NCBI GenBank assembly: GCA_964407165.1 | Contig: CAYOUJ010000054.1 | Coordinates: 1-15,828, forward strand | DNA: 15,828 nt | Direction of reading: 5' to 3' | Source of the DNA: CAZPKH01 sp964407165 | Lineage (GTDB): Bacteria > Bacteroidota > Bacteroidia > Bacteroidales > Muribaculaceae | Part shown: positions 6,100 to 11,941 of the stretch, one piece after another | Numbering within the stretch: position 1 is the stretch's first letter | Layout of the letters: every line of letters begins with the position of its first letter | Notes under the pieces: generated by a model | What the model was told of the DNA's origin: nothing | The model's database searches: none | What the model saw: only the letters and a program-made list of their open reading frames with translations | Program-made: the position numbers and the translations under genes

Positions 6100-7482
6100 A
6101 TGAAGACGCGTAAGAGGTTGATGGTCAGTGCATACGCCTGCGAGCCCGGGCTCGGCAGCGAGATAGGCGTGGGGTGGCACTGGGTAGTCCAGCTAAGTCG
6201 CCGGTACGAGCTGTGGGTGCTCACACGCGCCAGCAACCGCGCCACCATCGAGGCCGTCACCGCGGGTAGCACGCAGTGGGGCGGCGTCCACTTCGTCTAC
6301 TACGACCTGCCCCGCCGGGCACGCTTCTGGAAGCGCGGACTGCGAGGCGTCCGCACATACTACATGCTCTGGCAGATGATGGCCAACCGCCTGGTTCGCA
6401 AGACTATGCAAGAGCATGACATACACACGTTCATGCATCTTACATACGGCAACGTGATGTGGCGCGTGAGCCGCTACGGCAGCCGCCAGAGCTTCATCTG
6501 GGGACCCGTGGGAGGCCTGGAGACCATCCCCGACGACTACTCGCGCCACTACGGGCTGCGCTCGCGGCTTACGGAAGCCGTGCGCCGCGGCCTCGTGTGG
6601 CTGACGCGCCACGGCCTCGGTTTCCGCGGCCGCTGCCGCCGTGCCGACCTTATCCTGTGCAAGACGGGTTACACCCTCCGCGGCATCCCCGCCCGCTACC
6701 GCCACAAGGCGGTGATGATGACGGATGTGGCAGCGGAGCAGATGGAGCGGGGCGGCCCCCTCGCGCCCCGCAGCGAGAGGCGTCCGGAGCGGGGCGGCGC
6801 CCTCGCGCCCCGCAGCGAGAGACGTCCGGAGCGGGGCGGCGCCCTCGCGCCCCGCAGCTGCAGGCGTTCAAGCGAATACTGCTCTTGGGGGGGGCGCGAG
6901 GGCGCTGCCCCCCTCCCAACCGAGGGCGCTGCCCCCCTCCCCCATATTCACTTCATCTGTGTCGGCCGTCTCGATGCTTGGCGCGGCTTCGACCTTGCCA
7001 TCGAGGCCCTGGCACAGATGGCCGACAAGCGGGCGCGCCTTGTCATCGTCGGCAAAGGCCCTGACCGAGAGCGCCTCGTGAAACTTGCAGACAGCCTAGG
7101 CGTGGCCGACCGGGTGACCTTCACCGGCAAGGTGGGTATGGATGAGTATTACGCCCTGATGCAGCAGGCCGACGTGGTGCTCAATCCCGCGCTAAAAGAG
7201 GGCGCCGTCACCGTCTCGTTCGATGCCCTGAGCATGGGCAAGCCCCTTATCGGCATCGACACCGAGGGCTACACCCGCTACTTCACTGACGAATATTCCG
7301 TCATCATTCCGCGCGAGAGCCGCAAAAAAGTCGTACCTTTGCTGGCCGAGGCGATGGACCGCCTGACCTCCGCCGAGCTGCGCGAGCGAATGGGCGAGCG
7401 TGCCCGCGAGGCCGCCTCCCGTCTGACCTGGGCCGCCCACGGCGACGAAATCCTCTCCACCATCGCCCCGTATGTAAAGTAA
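6100..7482 (+). CDS. GT4-family (GT-B fold) glycosyltransferase with in-frame repeat insert
   Basis: The 460-residue product is a GT4 enzyme. The N-terminal Rossmann domain starts with LMVSAYACEPGLGSEIGVGW and continues through FIWGPVGGLETIP and LILCKTGYT. The C-terminal nucleotide-sugar domain starts with IHFICVGRLDAWRGFDLAIE and has LVIVGKGPDRERL, VTFTGKV and NPALKEGAVTVSFDALSMGK. The usual second Glu of the EX7E motif appears as Asp. Exactly between the domains, residues 216-281 are encoded by family-1 repeats (three PERGGALAPRS-like units, then SSEYCSWGGREGAAPLP). This linker position could tolerate disordered sequence. The frame survives because this repeat copy reads TGG where other copies read TGA. 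An 8-G run at 6887-6894 makes the frame open to slippage. Activity of the expanded protein is untested. Confidence 0.86.
   Translation: MKTRKRLMVSAYACEPGLGSEIGVGWHWVVQLSRRYELWVLTRASNRATIEAVTAGSTQWGGVHFVYYDLPRRARFWKRGLRGVRTYYMLWQMMANRLVRKTMQEHDIHTFMHLTYGNVMWRVSRYGSRQSFIWGPVGGLETIPDDYSRHYGLRSRLTEAVRRGLVWLTRHGLGFRGRCRRADLILCKTGYTLRGIPARYRHKAVMMTDVAAEQMERGGPLAPRSERRPERGGALAPRSERRPERGGALAPRSCRRSSEYCSWGGREGAAPLPTEGAAPLPHIHFICVGRLDAWRGFDLAIEALAQMADKRARLVIVGKGPDRERLVKLADSLGVADRVTFTGKVGMDEYYALMQQADVVLNPALKEGAVTVSFDALSMGKPLIGIDTEGYTRYFTDEYSVIIPRESRKKVVPLLAEAMDRLTSAELRERMGERAREAASRLTWAAHGDEILSTIAPYVK
6745..6942 (+). repeat. Family-1 repeat array D, inserted in frame inside the GT4 gene
   Basis: Three H1 hairpin units lie in tandem with a period near 45 bases and spacers GAGAGGCGTCCG and GAGAGACGTCCG. 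One H2 follows (TTCAAG 6867-6872; its partner reads CTTGGG at 6884-6889 instead of CTTGAA), then H3 and one tail unit. After CTT there are eight G in a row and one base fewer than in the canonical copies. This removes the TGA stop and moves translation from the third repeat frame into the stop-free frame. Confidence 0.92.
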
Positions 7483-7488
7483 TAGTTA

Positions 7489-8583
7489 ATGAATAAGCAT
7501 CTTACCATATTAGATCCGGTATACGCTCAATGGGTTAATGGCGTCAGCCTCCTCTTTCGTAAAAGTCAAATCAAGGCATCAGTAAAAGTCAATTCTGAAA
7601 TGTTGAAGTTTTATTGGTCTCTTGGTCGAGACATCGTGGAATTGAAAGCGGAAGTTCGGTGGGGAGCGAAATTTTTGCAATCTCTTAGTTCGGATTTATC
7701 AAAAGAATTACCCGGTGTTAAGAGTTTCTCTCCTACCAACTTGCTATATATTAAGAACTTCTATTTGCTTTATAGCCCTTTGGCTAAAATTGCTCCCCAA
7801 GCTGGGGAGCAAATGCCAATTGCTCCCCAAGTTGAGGGGCAAATGCCTACAGTCTTAGGCTCTTTACCATGGGGTCATCATAAACTGCTCATTGATAAAT
7901 TCCTTCGGTCTCGGGACATAGATTGTGCCTGCTATTATATGGAGAAAGCAATTCGTGAGGGCTGGAGTCGCGCCGTTTTGCTTAATATGCTTGATACCCG
8001 ATTGTTCGAGCGTGAAGGTAACGCTGATACTAATTTTGCGCTTACTCTGAATGAACCTCAAAGTGATTTAGCACAAGAAATGACAAGAGACCCGTATTGC
8101 TTCGACTTTACGGCAATGCGTGAACCTTATAATGAGAGAGTGTTGAAAGATGCTCTCGTAAATAACATACAGCAATTTTTGTTGGAATTAGGAACCGGCT
8201 TTGCTTATATGGGTCGTGAGTTTCGTATCGAGGTCGGGCAGTCAGAGCAATTTATCGACATGCTCTTTTATAATGTAAATCTGCGTTGTTATGTGGTGGT
8301 TGAAATTAAAACCAAGGAGTTTTCCGCGGCTCATATCGGCCAATTAGGCGGTTATGTTGTGGCGGTAGATCATCAACTCCGTAAACCGAGCGATAATAAA
8401 ACCATAGGACTGTTGATCTGCAAGACAAAAGACAAAGTTTTAGCGCAATATGCGTTGGAGAGCAGTTCGCAGCCGCTTGCTGTCTCTGAATATGAATTAG
8501 ATCGCTTCTATCCTAAATCGGTTGAAGGGATTATGCCAAGTATCGAGGATATAGAACGACATTTGGTGCAACATAAACATTAG
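7489..8583 (+). CDS. DUF1016 (YhcG-like) PDDEXK nuclease family protein
   Basis: This 364-residue protein has the two-part DUF1016 layout. The N-terminal helical domain includes NSEMLKFYWSLGRDIVE, NLLYIKNFYLLY and LPWGHHKLLIDK. The C-terminal PDDEXK nuclease domain includes GREFRIEVG, FIDMLFYN (Asp257) and VVVEIKTKEF (Glu272, Lys274), with Gln285 following. The family is linked to mobile DNA and nucleic-acid processing; its cellular role is not settled. The gene is far more AT-rich than the flanking sugar genes and separates a GT4 gene from a phosphotransferase gene by only a few bases each side, so it looks like a later insertion. Two 10-residue repeats, IAPQAGEQMP and IAPQVEGQMP (101-120), sit in the interdomain loop and are encoded by a palindromic 30-base tandem repeat. 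Confidence 0.9.
   Translation: MNKHLTILDPVYAQWVNGVSLLFRKSQIKASVKVNSEMLKFYWSLGRDIVELKAEVRWGAKFLQSLSSDLSKELPGVKSFSPTNLLYIKNFYLLYSPLAKIAPQAGEQMPIAPQVEGQMPTVLGSLPWGHHKLLIDKFLRSRDIDCACYYMEKAIREGWSRAVLLNMLDTRLFEREGNADTNFALTLNEPQSDLAQEMTRDPYCFDFTAMREPYNERVLKDALVNNIQQFLLELGTGFAYMGREFRIEVGQSEQFIDMLFYNVNLRCYVVVEIKTKEFSAAHIGQLGGYVVAVDHQLRKPSDNKTIGLLICKTKDKVLAQYALESSSQPLAVSEYELDRFYPKSVEGIMPSIEDIERHLVQHKH
7789..7848 (+). repeat. Two in-frame 30-base palindromic tandem units inside the DUF1016 gene
   Basis: Each unit begins ATTGCTCCCCAAG and ends GGGCAAATGCC or GGAGCAAATGCC. The first forms TGCTCCCC-AAGCT-GGGGAGCA; the second is an imperfect version. Thirty bases encode exactly ten residues, so copy-number change keeps the frame. 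The units lie between FYLLYSPLAK and the LPWGHH motif. Confidence 0.85.
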
Positions 8584-8588
8584 TAAAA

Positions 8589-9677
8589 TTGTTGACTGAC
8601 AAGTTGATAGAAGATATTGTGGTGGCAGGGCCGACGCGGTGCTACCGGGTGGCCAACGCGCAGGGGAAGACATGGATACTCCCCGCGCGCAACATGCGCA
8701 CGGCCATGGCCCTTTACCAGCCCGGCGGCCGCAACGGCAAGTTGCTGAAAGCGTGGCTGCCGCGGCTCCACCGCGTCCCCGGCGTGTGCCGTTACCTGCA
8801 CGCCGAGGTGCTCCAAGCCGACCTACGCGACGACATCCGCCGGGCCATCGCCGACGCTTTCGGCGTCAGCGACTTCGAGTGGGCGCTTTTCGGCGGCACA
8901 CCCTCCGTACACCAGAAGATTACCATTCAGATTTTCAATGGAAAACAGCTGCTCGGTTACGTCAAACTCACCACGTCGCCCGAGATAGCGCCCTACTTCC
9001 GCCACGAGCAGGAGGTGCTCGGGCGTCTTGAGGGGCTGAGCGTCCCCCGCGTGCTGATGTGCGGCAAGGTCGGCGGCGTCGACATCTTCATCCAGACCAC
9101 CCGCAAAACGCTGAAGTCCAAGGAGGTGCACGCCTGGACCGACGCTCACTCGCGCTTCGTGGAACAGCTTTACAGGTCCACCGCGCAGGAGGTTGCCTTC
9201 GCCGACAGCGACTATCGCCAAGTGCTCATGGCCATCGACCCTTACCTGCCGCTCCTGCCTGACCACCAGCGTGAAACAATAGTGGAGGCCCGTGACGCCG
9301 TCCTCCGCGAATATGACGGCAAGACGATGACGTTCAGCGTCTACCAGGGCGACTTCACCCCGTGGAACATGGTGGTCAACCCCGACGGCCTCTTTGTGTT
9401 CGACTGGGAGTATTCGCGCGTGACCTATCCGCAGGGGCTCGACCGTTGGCACTTCATCGTGCAGACCGCCATCTTCGAGCGCGTGCTCACCCACGACGAC
9501 ATCGAGGCCATGCTCCGCCCCCACTTCGGCGACCCGACCCTCCGCCTCTACCTGCTCGACGTCATCTGCCGCTTCACCGTCCGCGAGCGCGGCCGCTTCC
9601 CCCGGTGCATGGGCCACAGCATGGACCTCTGGTGCCGCCTCCTCCGCTCCTCAATCCAAGTCAGCCCAAAGGGCTGA
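8589..9677 (+). CDS. APH-like (protein-kinase-fold) phosphotransferase of the polysaccharide cluster
   Basis: The 362-residue protein has a kinase-like C-terminal half. GYVKL (Lys126) and HEQEVL (Glu140) fit the ATP-binding lobe. YQGDFTPWNMVV (252-263) is the catalytic-loop Brenner motif with Asp255 and Asn260. FVFDWEYS (Asp272) is the metal-binding motif. It may phosphorylate a sugar, lipid carrier or glycan end, but no substrate can be deduced. No ATG is near the start; TTG 8589 or TTG 8592 begins MLTDKLIEDIVV, five bases after the DUF1016 stop. The C-terminal residues SPKG and the TGA lie in a short REP hairpin (9662-9676), so the natural end of the protein may have been altered by that element. 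Confidence 0.8.
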   Translation: MLTDKLIEDIVVAGPTRCYRVANAQGKTWILPARNMRTAMALYQPGGRNGKLLKAWLPRLHRVPGVCRYLHAEVLQADLRDDIRRAIADAFGVSDFEWALFGGTPSVHQKITIQIFNGKQLLGYVKLTTSPEIAPYFRHEQEVLGRLEGLSVPRVLMCGKVGGVDIFIQTTRKTLKSKEVHAWTDAHSRFVEQLYRSTAQEVAFADSDYRQVLMAIDPYLPLLPDHQRETIVEARDAVLREYDGKTMTFSVYQGDFTPWNMVVNPDGLFVFDWEYSRVTYPQGLDRWHFIVQTAIFERVLTHDDIEAMLRPHFGDPTLRLYLLDVICRFTVRERGRFPRCMGHSMDLWCRLLRSSIQVSPKG

Positions 9678-9853
9678 TTTGATGATAACCCCGGGCAAGC
9701 GAAGGCGCCCCAACGGGGCGTGTTGATGATAACCCCGGGCAAGCGAAGGCGCCCCAACGGGGCGCGCTGATGATAACCCCGGGCAAGCGAAGCGCAGCCC
9801 GGGGATAGCAACGCCGACCAAACCCATGCACCCCAAAGGGGTGCGCTGATGAT
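9662..9853 (+). repeat. Family-2 REP-like repeats, left of transposase 2
   Basis: Tandem modules each contain a short hairpin with a 3-base loop (CAGCCC-AAA-GGGCTG at 9662-9676; GCGCCCC-AAC-GGGGCGC types near 9705-9722 and 9748-9765; GCACCCC-AAA-GGGGTGC at 9828-9844). Each short hairpin is followed by a T/C-GATGAT foot. The long hairpin is CCCCGGGC...GCCCGGGG at 9777-9804, with loop AAGCGAAGCGCA; two nearer copies have only its left arm. The last foot ends 6 bases before the transposase start. This fills the whole intergenic gap after the phosphotransferase gene. Confidence 0.9.
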
Positions 9854-10411
9854 TGAAGCATGAGTTACCGAAAATTATTGTATCACATAGTTTGGCGCAC
9901 TCACGACAGCCAACCAACCATCCCTGAGTCAAGTAAGGAGCACCTGTTGCGCATGATATGGGATTATTGCGAAAACCATCGCGAAAAGCGCTTTTGGAAA
10001 GTCCGCCGCGTCAATGCTCATCTTGATCATGTCCACTTGTTAGTTGACATACCTCCAACTATACCCTTGGCACAGGCTGTGCAAGAAATAAAAGTGTTTA
10101 CAAGCAAAAGTCTTCACACTCACCCCGCATTCAAAATTTTCCGAGGTTGGAATGACGGGTATGGAGCGTTCACTGTAGGATGGCGCGAGGAGGAAGTCGT
10201 AAGAAAATACATCGCAAATCAGTCTGAAAATCACAAGTATGAAGATTCGAGATGCGAGTTGATGCGATTGTTGATGGAACATGATATACCCCAAGATGAA
10301 TTCTTCGATAGAAATCTTTGATACTATCATCAGCGCACCCCGTTGGGGTGCACGATATGCTATACGCGACGCATTCCCCGGGCTGCGCTTCGCTTGCCCG
10401 GGGATATCATC
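9769..10411 (+). mobile_element. Transposase-2 unit bounded by inverted family-2 arms (REP/RAYT unit)
   Basis: From outside inward, both ends carry GATGATA, the identical 28-base long hairpin (9777-9804; inverted at 10376-10403), a variable 23-24 base middle, and a 26-base arm (9828-9853; inverted at 10326-10351). The 26-base arms differ only in one loop base. Transposase 2 fills the centre. The symmetry indicates one mobile or formerly mobile unit. No target duplication is evident, as expected for Y1 transposases. Unit ends are my inference. Confidence 0.65.
9860..10321 (+). CDS. IS200-like / REP-associated Y1 transposase, copy 2
   Basis: This 153-residue HUH transposase is of a different type from copy 1. 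It has the short IS200-like layout: SYRKLLYHIVWRTHDSQP at the N-terminus, HLDHVHLLV with His57 and His59 as the HUH pair, GYGAFTVGW, then VVRKYIANQSENHK with Tyr117 as the probable nucleophile. ATG 9860 gives the expected family start. The gene is AT-richer than its neighbours and encodes nothing else mobile. It stands between inverted family-2 REP arms, which are its likely recognition sequences. It may be domesticated or inactive, but the catalytic residues are all present. Confidence 0.9.
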   Translation: MSYRKLLYHIVWRTHDSQPTIPESSKEHLLRMIWDYCENHREKRFWKVRRVNAHLDHVHLLVDIPPTIPLAQAVQEIKVFTSKSLHTHPAFKIFRGWNDGYGAFTVGWREEEVVRKYIANQSENHKYEDSRCELMRLLMEHDIPQDEFFDRNL

Positions 10412-10431
10412 AACACACCCCGTTGGGGTGC
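10326..10431 (-). repeat. Family-2 REP-like repeats, right of transposase 2 (inverted)
   Basis: Mirror image of the left arm: ATCATCAGC with GCACCCC-GTT-GGGGTGC (10326-10351), a 24-base variable part, the long hairpin CCCCGGGC...GCCCGGGG (10376-10403), ATATCATC, and another short hairpin CACCCC-GTT-GGGGTG (10416-10430). It occupies most of the gap before the next glycosyltransferase. Confidence 0.9.
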
Positions 10432-10452
10432 GGGGCGCGAGGGCGCTGCCCC
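10432..10452 (+). repeat. Family-1 H3-type hairpin fused to a family-2 REP
   Basis: GGGGC, then GCGAGGGCGCT, then GCCCC is the family-1 H3 hairpin with a shortened stem, followed by a CTCTCCCCCTC tail. It directly abuts the last family-2 hairpin with one base between. It is the only family-1 trace outside 1-6942. Confidence 0.7.
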
Positions 10453-10492
10453 TCTCCCCCTCACTACTCACTAATACCTATTCCCTAAACAC

Positions 10493-11506
10493 ATGCTCGT
10501 TGCCTGGCATTTGCTGAACGACTACTCCGGCAGCCCGAAGGTGCTTCTGGAGGTGCTGCGCGACCGTCTCGCCCGCGGAGAGCGCGTGGAGTTGGTGAGC
10601 ACCGCCGGCGGCCCGCTCGACACGCTCCTGGGCACGCCCGGATTCACCCGCCGCACTTACCGCTACCGTTTCAGCAACAGCGGCTTGCGGACGATGATGA
10701 GCTACGTGCGCGTGCAGATGCTGACTTTCTGCATGGCTTTCAAATATCTCTTCCGCCGAGACGTCACCTTCTACGTCAACACCCTGCTCCCCGTCGGGCC
10801 CGCGCTCGCGGGACGACTCACGGGCAAGCGCGTCGTCTACCACTATCACGAGAACGCCACGGTCAAGGGCGCCGTCTACCGCCTGCTCGCGTGGGCGATG
10901 CAGCGGCTCGCGCACGAAATAATCTGTGTGTCAGCCTACCAGGCCTCGTTCCTCAAGCGCACAAAGGGCGTCCGTGTCGAGCCGAACCGCCTTCCGGCGG
11001 ACTTCGTGGCCAAGCTGAAGCCGGATCCCGAGGCTGCCTTTGAGCGCAAGCGCGTGCTCATGCTCGCCTCGCTCAAGGCATATAAGGGCACCGCAGAGTT
11101 CATCGAACTGGCACGGCGTATGCCGGAGTACCGCTTCACCCTCGTGCTCAACGAAACCCCCGAGGCTGTGGCGGCAGCCATGCACGACTTGCCCGCCAAC
11201 CTGACCATCTACCCGAGGCAGACCGACGTCACGCCTTTCTATAACGACGCTTCCGTGGTGGTCAACCTCTCAAACCCGCGACTGTTCATCGAGACTTTCG
11301 GCCTCACTGCTGCCGAAGCGATGGCTGCAGGGCTGCCCGTCATAGTCCCCACCGTCGGCGGGATTGCCGAGATAGTCGAGGAGGACCGCGGCGGATACCA
11401 TCACGACGTGGCAGACCTCGACGCCATCGAGCAACGCGTGCGCTCCCTCCTCACCGACCGCCCCCTCTACCTCGCCCAGGCCCGCGCCGCCCTATGTCGT
11501 AATTAG
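10493..11506 (+). CDS. GT4-family glycosyltransferase, possibly C-terminally shortened
   Basis: The product is a 337-residue GT-B enzyme. The N-terminal domain has LVAWHLLNDYSGSPKVLLEV (a glycine-type acceptor/donor loop) and VVYHYHENA. The C-terminal domain has RVLMLASLKAYKGTAEFIEL, LTIYPRQTDVTPFYNDASVV and the EX7E motif ETFGLTAAE (Glu267, Glu275) with GGIAEIVEE, typical of retaining GT4 transferases. The start is ATG, 41 bases after the last REP hairpin. The end ARAALCRN is abrupt: relatives usually have another helix of some 15-25 residues that packs back on the N-terminal domain. The stop lies two bases before an 18-bp inverted repeat, so truncation by that element is plausible but unproven. 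Confidence 0.86.
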   Translation: MLVAWHLLNDYSGSPKVLLEVLRDRLARGERVELVSTAGGPLDTLLGTPGFTRRTYRYRFSNSGLRTMMSYVRVQMLTFCMAFKYLFRRDVTFYVNTLLPVGPALAGRLTGKRVVYHYHENATVKGAVYRLLAWAMQRLAHEIICVSAYQASFLKRTKGVRVEPNRLPADFVAKLKPDPEAAFERKRVLMLASLKAYKGTAEFIELARRMPEYRFTLVLNETPEAVAAAMHDLPANLTIYPRQTDVTPFYNDASVVVNLSNPRLFIETFGLTAAEAMAAGLPVIVPTVGGIAEIVEEDRGGYHHDVADLDAIEQRVRSLLTDRPLYLAQARAALCRN

Positions 11507-11605
11507 TCGGCAGGAACGCGAATTTTGCGTATCACCCGAAGAAACAAAAGAATAAAACTCTAACTTCCCAAATTTTACGAAATCGAATTTATTTAATAAT
11601 GGAAA

Positions 11606-11827
11606 ATGCCCCAACGGGGCATATTGATGATAACCCCGGGCAAGCGCAGCGCAGCCCGGGGTATAAAAGCGGAAGTACACCGGCACCCCAAAGGGGTGCG
11701 CTGATGATTGACTTGGTTGCCATCATTAGCGCGCCCCGTTGGGGCGCGAGCAGCCAAGACGCAGCTTCATCCCCGGGCCGCGCTCCGCTTGCCCGGGGTT
11801 ATCATCAACGCGCTCCTTTGGAGCGCA
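11606..11827. repeat. Family-2 REP unit without transposase (non-autonomous form)
   Basis: The layout copies the transposase-2 unit. A short hairpin (11606-11622), TGATGATAA and a long hairpin (11634-11661) come first. A variable 21-base part and GCACCCC-AAA-GGGGTGC with CTGATGAT (11683-11708) follow. The inverted partner starts ATCATTAGC (11722), with a short hairpin to 11748, a long hairpin at 11771-11798, TTATCATC, and a last short hairpin GCGCTCC-TTT-GGAGCGC. Only 13 bases (11709-11721) separate the two halves. Confidence 0.85.
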
Positions 11828-11873
11828 TTTATAAAAATATTGGTATTCGCTGAGTTGTTACGAGATAATAAAC

Positions 11874-11909
11874 AATTCGCGTAATTCGCGTAATTCGAAA
11901 AATTCGCGT
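11874..11909 (+). repeat. Four tandem 9-base AATTCGCGT units
   Basis: AATTCGCGT occurs twice, then AATTCGAAA, then AATTCGCGT again, in unbroken 9-base register. The last unit runs into the right 18-bp inverted repeat. It lies upstream of the DUF1972-type gene; no promoter match was found within it. Confidence 0.8.
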
Positions 11910-11941
11910 TCCTGCCAGCTGTTAGTTAGGCATTTAACCAT

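Larger units (their letters stand above)
11509..11916. repeat. 408-bp intergenic block bounded by perfect 18-bp inverted repeats
   Basis: GGCAGGAACGCGAATTTT at 11509-11526 recurs inverted at 11899-11916. Between them lie AT-rich sequence, the transposase-less family-2 unit and 9-base AATTCGCGT repeats. No gene is visible. It may be a MITE-like element or a site where short AATTCGCG repeats gathered; AATTCGCG-type motifs are familiar in Bacteroidales intergenic DNA. Confidence 0.7.

Noticed and set aside
6100..7482. GT4 gene as a pseudogene
   Set aside because: The frame is intact from start to stop and both domains are complete; only the insert and an Asp in place of the second EX7E Glu are odd.
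8589..9677. Aminoglycoside resistance enzyme
   Set aside because: It shares only the kinase-fold motifs; its position among glycosyltransferases points to a glycan-related substrate.
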